Positions 1-10,478 of a stretch of DNA of 23,971 nucleotides are shown piece by piece. The notes beneath the pieces were generated by a model. The model saw only the letters and a program-made list of their open reading frames with translations. It was not told where the DNA came from and made no database searches. The position numbers and the translations under genes were made by a program. Source of the DNA: Nephromyces sp. MM_2019 (lineage: Eukaryota; Apicomplexa; Aconoidasida; Nephromycida); the NCBI GenBank assembly GCA_015657535.1, contig JADHZB010000521.1, positions 1-23,971 of the forward strand, read 5' to 3'. Within the stretch, counting starts at the first letter, position 1, and every line of letters begins with the position of its first letter.

Positions 1-77
<77 letters not shown>

Positions 78-80
78 TAC
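1..80. repeat. (AC)n microsatellite in intron
   Basis: Almost pure AC dinucleotide repeat broken by two AT interruptions. It ends in a splice-acceptor-like CATACAG just before an open coding stretch, so I read it as the tail of an intron of the gene that runs off the left edge. The true repeat length cannot be known because it is cut by the window boundary. Confidence 0.9.
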
Positions 81-82
81 AG

Positions 83-3000
83 AATCACCAGGGACTAGGC
101 CCCCTTTGATTGAAATAATTTCGAAAGAAATAAATTCCAACAACGAAAATGAAATCGACGAATTTTACGAAAATTTTTTTGAAAAATTTCAAATCGAAGA
201 AGAAATCAAATTGAAATTTATAATTACTAAATTAAGTATAATATTGAAAGAAATCAGTACACATTGGGGTATATATACACACAAACATTTTTCTTTTATT
301 TTATATACTCATGTGTGTGTATGTGATACGTGAGTGTTGTTTGTGTCTGTTGTGTATGAAGTGTGTTTGTGTATGAAGCGTGTGTGTATGAAGTGTGTGT
401 ATATGATGTGTGTGTGTATGAAGTGTGTGTATATGATGTGTGTGTGTATGATGTGTGTGTGTATGATGTGTGTGTGTATGATGTGTGTGTGTATGATGTG
501 TGATGTGTGTGTGATGTGTGATGTGTGTATGATGTGTGTGTGTATGATGTGTGATGTGTGATGTGTGTGTGATGTGTGTGTGTGTGTGTGTGTGTATGAC
601 ATGTGTGTGTATGATGTGTGTGTGTATAACATGTGTGTGTGTATGACATGTGTGTGTGTATGACGTGTGTGTGTATAACATGTGTGTGTGTTTTTGTGTA
701 TGATATCTATACATTGTGTGTATAATTACGTATTATGTGTGTGTGTGTTGTTTGTATAGTGTATTGTGTAGTGAATATTTGAAAAGTGCATATATATAAT
801 TTTGGTGTGTGTGTATATATATATATAATTGTTTCATTTTTAGATATCAATTATATAATTTAAAATTTAGGTATTATTGAAATGTGTATATCTACTCGTA
901 TGTGTATACCTAGCACAGCAAGTGGTCATCTATTACCAATCTCTGGGTAAGATAGATGATTGTATTTACACACATATAAACTATATATGTATATATTGCA
1001 AATGTAGATATATATACACACAGTTTTATTCATATATCGCACCCACACATTCATACAAACACGCATACATAACTATATTCCACACACATATAGATACATA
1101 ATAAACATTCACACAGAGATATGTATATTTTAACATACATATCACATATATATATATATATTGATATATATATATTGATATATATAATAAAAATTTAAAT
1201 ATAAATTTTTTTAATAGAGGAAGTAAACAAATGGTTGATCTTGTAGATTCACTAAAAGATTTAATTGCAGATTCAAATTTACACACACACTTGACTACTT
1301 TCCTAAATCATAAATTTCTAAATAAGCATTGTATATTATTTTATGAAATGGGATTTCAATCTGTTTTACAGAGGTAAATAAAACTATACATACACACAAC
1401 ATCTACACATATAGATTAATACACACATATATATATATACAATTACACATACACACACATATTTATATATATACAAATAAGCATACACACACATATATCT
1501 ATGCACTTACGTATACACACACATATATCTATGCACTTACGTATACACACACATATATCTATGCACTTACGTATACACACACATATATCTATGCATTTAC
1601 GTATACACACACGTATATATATACAAACATATATATTATTATATATGTATATATATAATAATAATATCAAAATATTCGGGTTTATTTGAAATATAATTTC
1701 AGGACTAGTTTTTATAAGACTCAAATCAAATCAAACAACATCCACACACCACATACACATTTTCCAACAAATGCACTCTCTATAGTTGAGGTATATATAT
1801 CATACACACACTTTTATATATATATATATATTTATTTATTTACAAGTCTATACACACTTATAAAATGTTTATAGGCAGATGTATTTGATATTTATATTTG
1901 GATATCTTATAGATATACGTGTGTCTTATATATATATAGTGTATTTATGTGTATAAAAATAATATAAAAATATAATAACTTGTGTATATAATAAGATATA
2001 GAATTATAATGTGTTTGTATTATTATGATATACATACTATATACTATACATACATATCATAATATATATATATATATATATTATAAAATTTTATTGTTAA
2101 ATTATTTAGCACTATGAAGATCAATTAGATGAACTTAAATTGAAAATAAAGAATTATGAAGAAAATATAACAAAAAATGAATTACAATTATCTCAAGTAA
2201 AAATAACATAAATTTTACTGTATATACACATTATCATTACATTTTCTTCTTTTTATTTTTGAATTATTTTAATTATTCTCTTAGGATGATTCAAATATTA
2301 ATAGCCTTAATTTTGAAGGTAATTTGAACTATATTTATTAAACAAAAATAACTCAATATAATATGTGTATATCAATAACATAAGAGAAAATTTTTCCACT
2401 TCTTAATATTATATATATATACACACTTTATCTTGAAAGATAACATAATATATTTGTATTAGTCAGATTATGATTACTTAGACTCTGGATATTTATTATA
2501 TATCTATAACTTAATTCTATTAAAAAACTAACAATCTTTCCTAATTCATTTTATAGGGTTGAAAAATGATCGAATAAATACTGATACATACACTGTGTAA
2601 GCAGTAGATATATTTATATATCTAATTATTTTTCATAAAAACGATTTTTTTTTCTTTTTTTTTCTCTTTGGTTCAATTTTGATTTATATAAACATATTTA
2701 TATATATGCACACAAATATATGTATCTATATACAAATATGTATACACCCATATATCCCTTGGATCACATATACAAATATGTATACACCCATATATCCCTT
2801 GGATCACATATACAAATATATTTAATTTTATGTATAGTGTTGAGTGCTATTCTAAGAGCAGTGAATCACTTCAAATAAATAATACAGAGCAGAAGAAAAT
2901 TTTGAGTGGACAATTATCATATGTAAGTAATACAATTGAAATTATTGAAGATTATAATATCTTATGTCCATTTTATTCAGGAAAATAGAAAATTGACAGA

Positions 3001-3667
3001 AGATCTTGAAACTGCGCATCTATCACTCAATGCCCTCAAAGTAATAGTTTCATATTGTGTGTATAAATATCAATTATACATATATATTACGTGTGTATAT
3101 ATCACTATATATATATTTATATAATTACAGCTTTTTATATTTTATATGGTTTATATAATCCTAATTATTTTTTATTTTCAATCCCTAGGAAAACTTAGAG
3201 ACAACCGAAAGAAATTACACATCACAAGTAATTCAAGTTGTGTAAAAACATAATTTTTACTCATTTAATTATACATATCCCTAATGTATATAAATACAAA
3301 TCCTAATTTAATTTAATTTTTTCTCTTTTTTTAAAATTAAATTTGTAGCTAGGATTGATGACTGAACACATTTGTCAATTGACTGAAAATCTTTCAATCA
3401 AAGACATCACACTATCTACTATTCAAACTAAAAAAGTTAAGTGTTCTCATTGTGGATCATGGATGACTATTGGTATGAATTTCGAAACATTACAAAATAA
3501 TATATATAATGATCCATTAATAAAATAAAGCTATATTATTATAACAATTTGATTCAAAAATATTTATTATTTTATTTTTAGGATTTCTTATGACAAATCG
3601 TAGTAGAGGTACTTGTCATAATTGTGGTACTCAAATCATGATGACACCTACAAAGTCAACTTCTTAA
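83..3667 (+). CDS. Coiled-coil protein with C-terminal CxxC-CxxC zinc ribbon (5' partial, multi-exon)
   Basis: Proposed exons, all with GT..AG borders and agreeing phases: 83-268, 871-946, 1218-1373, 1703-1790, 2110-2196, 2285-2318, 2557-2596, 2838-2922, 2981-3040, 3189-3227, 3349-3472, 3582-3667 (stop TAA). Together they give about 352 residues, and the 5' end lies outside the window. The first three exons are helix-rich and hydrophobic in pattern, possibly a folded alpha-helical domain. Exons from 2110 to 3227 are rich in E, K, L and N with heptad-like spacing, as in a coiled coil. The last two exons carry C-x2-C, 17 residues, C-x2-C (KCSHCG ... TCHNCG), a likely single zinc ribbon split by an intron. 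I do not recognise the family. A RUN-like N-terminal domain is a weak possibility only. Several exons are very small (34-40 nt) and introns range from about 60 to 600 nt. Exon borders near repeats are the least certain part. Confidence 0.62.
331..712. repeat. TG-rich minisatellite (GTGTGTGTATGATGT-type) in intron
   Basis: Degenerate tandem array of units of about 10-16 bp built from TGTG and TATGATG, within the intron between exons 83-268 and 871-946 of the zinc-ribbon gene. All three frames of the reverse strand stay open as long Thr/His/Tyr/Ser-rich peptides, which is a property of the repeat rather than evidence of a gene. Confidence 0.85.
1491..1610. repeat. 30-bp minisatellite, 4 copies, intronic
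   Basis: Four consecutive 30-bp units, each containing ATGCACTTACGTATACACAC. The first three are identical and the fourth has one C-to-T change (ATGCATTTACG). The array lies in the intron between exons 1218-1373 and 1703-1790 of the zinc-ribbon gene. Because 30 is a multiple of three, both strands show repetitive open frames, which I treat as artefacts. Confidence 0.9.
2731..2819. repeat. 40-bp exact tandem duplication, intronic
   Basis: Two identical 40-bp units (2731-2770 and 2771-2810) followed by the first 9 bases of a third. Each unit contains CCCTTGGATCACATA, which is less simple than the surrounding TA/CA sequence. It sits in the intron before the exon at 2838. Confidence 0.92.
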
Positions 3668-3851
3668 ACTTATTACATATTTATAACAAAATACCAGCAA
3701 TTTCGAAAGGATTTTTTTATTTTTGTATTATATTATTTGGTAGAGAAGTGTGTGTTGGGTAGAAATGAAATAAATATGAATCACGGCTCATTCTATTATG
3801 AAAAATTTGAATCAAAATTTTGGCATTTTTATTTAGGATTTGGTGTAATAT

Positions 3852-4694
3852 TTAAGATTTTTCGGTAGTTTCTAACGAATCAGAAAGTAAATAATCTAAT
3901 TCTCCTTGTGGCATATCCGATATTGTAGGTTGATAAGAAATCAACCTTTTCATACAAGATTTATGTTCCTCGCGAATTTTTTTTATCTGTGCTTCAACAT
4001 TTAACTGACGCTAAAAATGAGAATATTTTGTGAAATAAATAAAATGTGAGAAAATCATACATTGAACTCAATATGTAAGAACAATAATATATGGTGTGAA
4101 CAATTTTTGAATGAATTGTAAACTATTATCATTTCAAACTCGAATGGATTTTATGTATTAATATGTGCTTGATTCATTTATATTGGGTTCAAGAATATGA
4201 TTCAAATTAGTATATTGGGCTTAAATATCTATGTTTCATTCGAATGTGTGCATTTATTTGAATTATATTCAATCTAGCTGAGCATTTCTGATTGGATCAA
4301 AACTTATTGGTAAAATTTTCATGAAGAGGTAGTTAAAAATTACAAGCACTAAATTATAACCTTTTTCAATAGTGAAATTGCATCCGTTTTCTTCAAGCAA
4401 AGAAATGAGCCATCTACTGCAACCCATTGCTCCCTAGTTGTGATGTCTTTTCTATAATAGGCTCTAAGAGCTTCTCTATTTTGGTTGTGTTGTATATTCA
4501 AGCCTATGAGTAACTGAACTCAAATATGTATCATAAATTAAGCGTGATTATCGGGGAAATTCAATAACATAGGAGGGATTTTGTTCCCTCAATTCTTAAC
4601 TAACTTCTTTTTGAGACAAAATTTCTTCTGCTAAAGAATAGATCATTAATAGCCTTGATCTTTGTTCCTTGGCTTCGATAACCGACCCGAGCAT
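3852..4694 (-). CDS. PDRG1: PDRG1-like prefoldin-related protein (3 exons)
   Basis: Exons on the minus strand are 4694-4605, 4513-4361 and 4010-3852 (stop TAA), all with GT..AG borders and phase 0 junctions, giving 133 residues. That matches the usual length of p53 and DNA damage-regulated protein 1. The key match is NQNREALRA at residues 40-48, preceded by LAEEIL and followed by a QWVAVDGSFLCL beta segment and a second helix rich in K and E. This is the helix, short beta hairpin, helix order of a beta-type prefoldin. Family members take part in prefoldin-like (R2TP/URI-associated) chaperone complexes in the cytoplasm, and that role is inferred here from homology. The start ATG at 4694 was chosen because it aligns with the usual N-terminus of the family. 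The open frame continues upstream to an acceptor-like site near 4757, so an extra 5' exon cannot be excluded. The gene is convergent with the zinc-ribbon gene, with about 185 bp between the stops. Confidence 0.82.
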
Positions 4695-6101
4695 AGTGAT
4701 GGTGTAAGGAATGTTGTAGCTTTGCTTATATAGGGATTGTAATTTATTTGAATCATGCTAAAGAAATGTAATGATAATTAAAACCAATTAGGTTAACGAG
4801 TTTTAACACATTCATCCATATATGTGTCAAACAGATGAGTTCTACTCAAATGAGCTGTCTACTTGATCAACTCAGCCTAATAGCTTGTGAATAAAGATCC
4901 ATTCAATTTTTGAAAGAGTTGATGTGCATTGAAGAATTAAAATTAGGGAATTGAAAAATTGTTCATAATCTCCCGTGGGAAGATTAGACGTCAAAAAAGT
5001 GGGTTTTATCGATGATTTCAAGTAGTTTGTGGTTATGGAGTTGTTTTTAATAGTATGAGCGACTCAAAACTTATTCATTATAGGAAATTATTTAGTTTTT
5101 TATGTTGATAAATTCAAATTCTGAGGATTGTAGACGTGCTTACGATAATATACAGAGTTTAACATATATTTAAGGAATTTTTCAATTGTGGCTATGATAT
5201 GATAATTTCACAATGAAGTTTAATTATTTTAAATTATTAAATTGTTAAATTATATATAAATTCATTACACAGTTATTTATAAACAAATTTTGAAAAACTG
5301 TATTACTAAGTGAAATATTGGTTTCAAAATCTGGACAATTGTGTAAGTTATATCTGTTAAAAAAATTACTTCAGTATTAGTAGAGAATTTAATCCAATTT
5401 TTTTTGTGCTAAAGGGTTTGAAAATTTTTTAAAAATTTCTCAAATTAGGGATATAACATACATGTAAAATATAGCTTACAAATGCTTTGAAGTCTCGTGT
5501 TAATTTAGGTACCTTTTATACTAAGTGCCTGGTCGCATAATCTCACATAATTGTTTTAAGTATGGATATATACATTTCAAAGCATGTTAGACAATCACAA
5601 TGACGCTTTATAAGAGAAAAAATTTATAAAATGATCAATTAGGTATTGTTATAAATTAACATAGCTGTTATCTTTCATCATCTTACTCCTAAAATCAATC
5701 TTGTGAATTAAAAATAGAAATAAAAAATGTTTCACAATTGAGTTTATAAATTGATTTATAAAATCTTAAAGCAATTACTCCACAAGTTCTTTCCTCTTTG
5801 AGAAACACAAATCGGGTATAACCTAACTCTGAGTTACAAGTGAGTAAGCTTAGCAATTTTTATTTACATTAACCAGCTAACTTGATATCTCTAATAATTT
5901 TTTAATATTGCAAATACCAAAAAATTGAATGTAAAAGATTCTAGGACAAGAGTTAATTGAGTTTTTATTGAGTATATATATATATCTATATAATTTAGAA
6001 TTAAATTTGATCTTCACAGGTTTTTAAAATTATAACAAACACACAAAATCAAACATTTTGATCGTCATGAAGTTGGCTCCTTTTGGTTCATTTCAAAAAA
6101 T
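4695..6101. other. Intergenic, AT-rich, no gene recognised
   Basis: About 1.4 kb between the PDRG1-like gene and the EF-hand-like gene, both on the minus strand. I see no open frame with coding character, no tRNA-like clover sequence and only one short TA microsatellite near 5970-5992. It should hold the promoter of the PDRG1-like gene and the 3' flank of the EF-hand gene, but no motif stands out. Confidence 0.6.
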
Positions 6102-6581
6102 TCAATTAAATTTCGAGTAGTTTCTGTTTCCTTTAGGAGCTAAATTAAGGAGAAATAAAGTATTGAAATCTGACAGATCCAATTTTTTGACTTCTGTTAA
6201 GTTTTCAATTTGAAATAATAAATTGATATCCCTTGGCTCTAATTTATCTCCTATGCACCCAAGCAAATGTTTTATATCTTCTAAATCAACAGAGTCAATC
6301 CCTTTATAATCAAGAGTTCCAAAACAACTAGCTAGCTCATTTTTTGATATTTCAATAGAGTTTTCCCTTATATGGCTTAAAACAATCTGATAAAATTCCT
6401 CAAAAGTAAAAAAGCCCTTAGAAAAATTGGCTCTTACTTCTTGTATTTCATCTTTTGACCATATTTGACCGACAGACCTTAGCATATCTTCCAAATTATA
6501 GAACGATACAAACCCTTTGCTTTCTGTGTCGTGCAATATAAAGCAATTCCTACATAACGTTTCGAAAGATTTATCCTTCAT
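6102..6581 (-). CDS. Calmodulin-like EF-hand protein with degenerate calcium loops
   Basis: Intronless frame of 159 residues from ATG at 6581 (MKDKSFETL) to TGA at 6102-6104. The frame is open a few codons further upstream, but without an ATG. The layout is that of the calmodulin/centrin/myosin-light-chain superfamily. A first EF-hand-like unit has loop DTESKGFVSFYN, followed by FTFEEFYQIVL, then a second half with LDYKGIDSVDLED and LDLSDFNTLFLL. Length is close to calmodulin (about 149). None of the loops keeps the full set of acidic ligands. The first has N instead of E at position 12, and the last is almost unrecognisable. Calcium binding is therefore doubtful, and a structural role such as a light chain bound to an IQ motif is an inference. 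A divergent centrin is the main alternative. It lies alone between two long noncoding stretches. Confidence 0.8.
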   Translation of the reverse strand: MKDKSFETLCRNCFILHDTESKGFVSFYNLEDMLRSVGQIWSKDEIQEVRANFSKGFFTFEEFYQIVLSHIRENSIEISKNELASCFGTLDYKGIDSVDLEDIKHLLGCIGDKLEPRDINLLFQIENLTEVKKLDLSDFNTLFLLNLAPKGNRNYSKFN

Positions 6582-8591
6582 CGTTAACAACCTTGGTACA
6601 TATACTTTTTAAGTGAAACCTTTAAAAACCTTATTATTTTAATATTCATTGGTTAATCCTTCAATCTTAGTTGATTTGAACAAATGTGTATTTTTAGTAT
6701 GAAATTTTTTGTTGCTAAAAAAATTACAAATTGTTAGAATATGAATACCTTTTAAATTTATTTAAGGAATTATATGTAATGATGGAAACATAACCTTTAA
6801 AACAAAAGCTCATATAATTAACATAGGGGAAAATAATTTGTTTGCAAATAAAATCTTAAAGAAAACAAAATAAAAACCTCTAACGCAGGCTAATAAATTT
6901 CACAAGGAGAGCTCACCCATAAAATACACAAACTTGTTTAAATATAAATTTAAGTTTATTATTTACATTTAAAATATAAATTAAAAGCTTAAGCTTTGCA
7001 AATTCTTGAATATTATAATTTAATTATGTACATTTTCTATAGTAAAGCTTGTGACTAAAACGTAGGTTGGATGAAGCTAGGAATATAGTTCATTTGGAAA
7101 AACGACTTAACTTTCAAATCTATAATATATTTAGACCGTTGTGAACTTTGAATATTAACAATCTTTAAACCTTGTTTAAGTTTTGTTTTCCTCTTCCTTC
7201 TGGCAATGATTTATTAATGGTTACAGGACTTTTTAAATAGTTTATGAATTCCAATTTTTTCGCTTGGATATAACTTTTATAACAAAACGCTTTGATCAGG
7301 GTTATGTTTGAAATACTTCTTAAGTATTTCAAAGTCAATTTAAGATTTCAATATCTAAAGGATGTGAATTTATCAATTTTTTTAAAAGCTACCTGGATTT
7401 ATATACAATTATTATCATTAAATGATTTTCAATATATAATATCTTTAGTATTACACTAAACAAGTTCATATAAAATTTATTATATATGTTTTTGGTTTTG
7501 GAAATTTAAAAAATAATTTTTAAAGATATCTTCTCCAAAAAATAAAATAAAACATATATATTCATATTTAAATAAGTCTTTTAAGTTGTTTAGAAATGTT
7601 GACAAAGTGCTGAATTATGTAAATTTAGCCAGTTAGCAGCTCTTAAAGTTTGAGAAATGCCAGCAATGTTGATTACCATTCAAAATACGGCTTTGTGCTC
7701 CTTGTGAGATGTGTTGAGACTGTTTAGGACAATTATTTATTAATTAAAAATATTTATAAATTAATTGGCATAGACTTTCCTACGCTTTACTAAACATGAT
7801 GCTAAGTTGATGTGTAAGAGTCTTAAAATTTGTTATCTATGTTGTTGCAGTGTTGATAATTTATAAATTACAAAGCAGTAGTGTTTATTAATTATGTTAA
7901 AGGTTTATGTATACATTTAAGCTCGAAACCTAATAGACATTTTAATTTATAATTACAACACACTCACTTTAAGCTACGAATGAGTAAAGTGAATTCACTC
8001 TGAATGCCTAAACTTTGTGCTAAAAATTGGTTAACATCTTGTGCTAATATAATTAAATTGCTAGCATTGTTAAAGTTTTATTTGTGCTATGCTATATTAA
8101 CTATTGCTATTACTTCCATTGCAACACTTTACTTAAGGGCCCCACTTGAATTGTGTGTTATAGTCAGAATGCCATACCAACTAGAGAAACGAGCAATCGA
8201 ATTAATGCTTTACCAAGATTAAGCACTATTAAGGCTTAATGAGCTAATCAACTTGTGCGTAGTAGAGCTTTGAGAAAACAACTGAAGTTTTTAAACTAAC
8301 CTCAAAAATCTAATTCTAGCAAAAGATCATCACACTTAGGGTAAAGTAAAATTGGGTCTAATACATAGTACTGTGCCCTTTTAGCAATAAACCTCTGACT
8401 ACTGATGTTAGAATTCATTTCTTCTCTCTTCCTTTAACATTATTAGAAATCAAAATTAAAACTTTGTTTATTTCTCGCAATCTTCTTTTAAATTAAAATT
8501 TTTAAATACTTTAAACGTCATAATTTTGTTATTCCTATAACCTTTAGAGGATCTCGTGAACTTATTTATTATAAATCTCAACGTTTGTAAA
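6582..8591. other. Intergenic between divergent genes; no convincing gene
   Basis: Two kilobases between the EF-hand-like gene (-) and the nucleoplasmin-like gene (+), so it must contain both promoters. It holds a perfect 12-bp inverted repeat at 7307-7333 (listed separately) and a slightly less AT-rich stretch at about 7600-8400. Within that stretch an ATG at 8004 opens a 72-codon frame ending at 8222. The peptide is rich in Leu, Ile, Ala and Cys, has no recognisable domain, and includes three copies of TTGTGCTA at 8015, 8039 and 8082. I do not call it a gene. A 5' UTR, a noncoding RNA or chance are all possible. Confidence 0.5.
7307..7333. repeat. Perfect 12-bp inverted repeat with 3-nt loop
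   Basis: TTTGAAATACTT, loop CTT, AAGTATTTCAAA. The arms are exactly complementary, so the stretch could form a hairpin in RNA or a cruciform in DNA. It lies in noncoding sequence far from any recognised stop codon, and no T-run follows it. Function unknown. Confidence 0.85.
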
Positions 8592-9770
8592 ATGTTTTAC
8601 GGTAAGTCATATATAATGTCTAGCCCCGAATTCGCTTGCATGCATACTTTATTATTCTTAAGGTTAAAATTTATTACCCAAAGTTTTACATCAACATCTA
8701 AACAATAACATATGCTTTCTTCTTGTTTAGGTCAACTTCTTAAATCAAATACAGCTGTTAAGCTATCAAAAGATGGAGAGCTACTACACCTTTCTCAAGT
8801 ATGCCTTAACAACCCCAAGGTCAATGGCAAAACATACATCCAAGTAGTAGATGGCAATAACTCATATAATATTGCTTGCCTAGAGAAAGATAAAACAGAG
8901 CAGGCAACAATTGACATATTTATCCCAACTCTCAAAGATATGAAAATTAAAACCATCGGGGCTGCTAATGATGTTGATGTTGTTGGATTTTTTGAACCTG
9001 AATCATCTTTAACTGATGATATCATGGACACCCCCAATGGTGACTTTTCTAAAAAGAGACAAGCCCCTCCTACAGCTTCCAACAAAAACAAAGCTCCAAA
9101 GGTATCAGAAAACGAAAAAGCTGAATTACTCAAAAAGCTATCCTCTCATGCTGAGTTCGATGAAGATGATGATGAGGATGAAGAAGACGAAGAGTATGAA
9201 GATTCTGAAAACTTTGATAATGGTGACTCAGGAATTTTAGACTTACAGGCTGATGAAGATGATGAAGATGATGATGATGAGGATGAGGATGACGATCAGC
9301 TTGACAATGATGATGAAGATGATGATGATGAAGATGAGGATGAACTCGACGAAAAAGATGAAGATGATGACGATGAAGATGATGACGATGAAGCTGACGA
9401 CGATGAAGCTGACGACGATGATGAAGATGATGATGGCGAAGAAAATGACACAGTTAAAAAAGAAATCGCATCAATTGCCAAATCTAAAGGCAAAAAAACT
9501 CAAACTCAAGCTCCCCAACAGAAACAAAAAATACAAGAAAAAAATAAAATAGGGAATCAAAATGGCAAGGCTATTGTATCCAATGACGCAGATACCAAAT
9601 TTGTAAACTCCTTAAAGCAATACCTTAAGGAGAATGGTAAAACCAATATCGGACTTCTTGGAAATAAAGTAAAAAAGCCTGCAGAAGTTAAAGAAAAGCT
9701 AGGAGCACTGCTAAAGGCACGCTCTGGAATTTTCAAAGTTGAAAATGAAATGGTTTCACTTATTGCATAG
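8592..9770 (+). CDS. Nucleoplasmin-like (HD2/FKBP-NPL type) acidic nuclear chaperone
   Basis: Two exons, 8592-8601 (ATG plus 7 nt) and 8731-9770 (stop TAG), separated by a GTAAGT..TTTAG intron, give 349 residues starting MFYGQLLKSN. This start restores the MFxG opening typical of nucleoplasmin-like domains of plant HD2 proteins and FKBP39/46-type proteins. Residues 1 to about 95 follow that fold, including LLHLSQVCLN, similar to the HD2 strand pattern. Residues 147-243 are an almost unbroken Asp/Glu tract, then a Lys/Gln/Asn-rich basic linker to about 285. Residues 289-349 form a compact C-terminal module (FVNSLKQYLKENGKTNIGLL ... IFKVENEMVSLI) resembling a small winged-helix-like domain. No FK506-binding catalytic domain is present. 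The likely role is histone or ribosomal-protein binding in the nucleus or nucleolus (family knowledge plus inference). An ATG at 8712 within the intron is in frame and would give an alternative N-terminus (MLSSCLG) if the intron were retained. Confidence 0.82.
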
Positions 9771-10478
9771 AAATTTTTACTAATAAAATAACTAGACTAA
9801 TTTAACGTTCTAAATACTTCAAATTACTAAAGCTCTTAAATTAATTTTGATAACTACAACTCAATTAATTCTTAACTCTACAATCATAACTAAATAACCT
9901 CATTTCTCAGTAATAAACTGAGTTTGCTAGACCCAAATTCATCATTTAAGTAAATGCTTTGACTAGAAATCCCTAGATCTCCACTTGGTAATAATTTTTT
10001 GATATGTTCGTATAAAATTCAATTTTAAAAAAACTTACTAGAGACTGAAAATTATTAGTAGAAATGATTTGAAATATACCCAATAATTGTACAATTTTGG
10101 GAACAATTTTAATTTTATATTAAAACTGATTTAAGCATTATAAAGATTTTCCTTCTTCCAAAAATATCTTGTGAAATTGCATTTAAAAAAAATTCCATAT
10201 TTAATAGCCCAGCTTTATAAGCAACTCAAATAAGATTCTCTGACTTTCTAATACTTGTATGAAGTAGGTATTACAAACCTGCTATAGCTATTCAACATAC
10301 TTTTTATTCATAAATGAAAATTCTACCCTTAGTTTATTGGAAAAAGTGTTTTACTTAATTTTTTGCTAAGTATTCAAACCAATTCCACAGCTCCTGATTA
10401 TAAGTTATAATATGTTGGGACTTTGAAAATGGTTTTAATTTTTAGCTTATAATTCAATCACAGTTCAGATCTCATACA
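9771..10478. other. Intergenic, nothing recognised
   Basis: Seven hundred bases of AT-rich sequence between the nucleoplasmin-like gene and the subtilisin gene, both on the plus strand. It must carry the 3' end of the first and the promoter of the second. I see no open frame, repeat or RNA gene in it. Confidence 0.6.

Noticed and set aside
296..714. Long reverse-strand open frames rich in Thr, His, Tyr and Ser (up to 137 residues)
   Set aside because: All three frames are open only because the DNA is a TG/CA repeat without stop codons. The region is an intron by its position between phase-matched exons.
1443..1724. Repetitive peptides on both strands over the 30-bp repeat
   Set aside because: The period is a multiple of three, so every frame repeats. 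The sequence lies between two good exons and has no domain.
4757..4819. Extra 5' mini-exon (ATG GAT GAA TGT) for the PDRG1-like gene
   Set aside because: It is phase-compatible, but the internal ATG at 4694 already matches the family's N-terminus and its 133-residue length.
9253..9552. Met/Lys-rich plus-strand frame and Ser-rich minus-strand frame over the acidic tract
   Set aside because: These are other-frame readings of the GAT/GAA repeats that encode the Asp/Glu tract of the nucleoplasmin-like protein.
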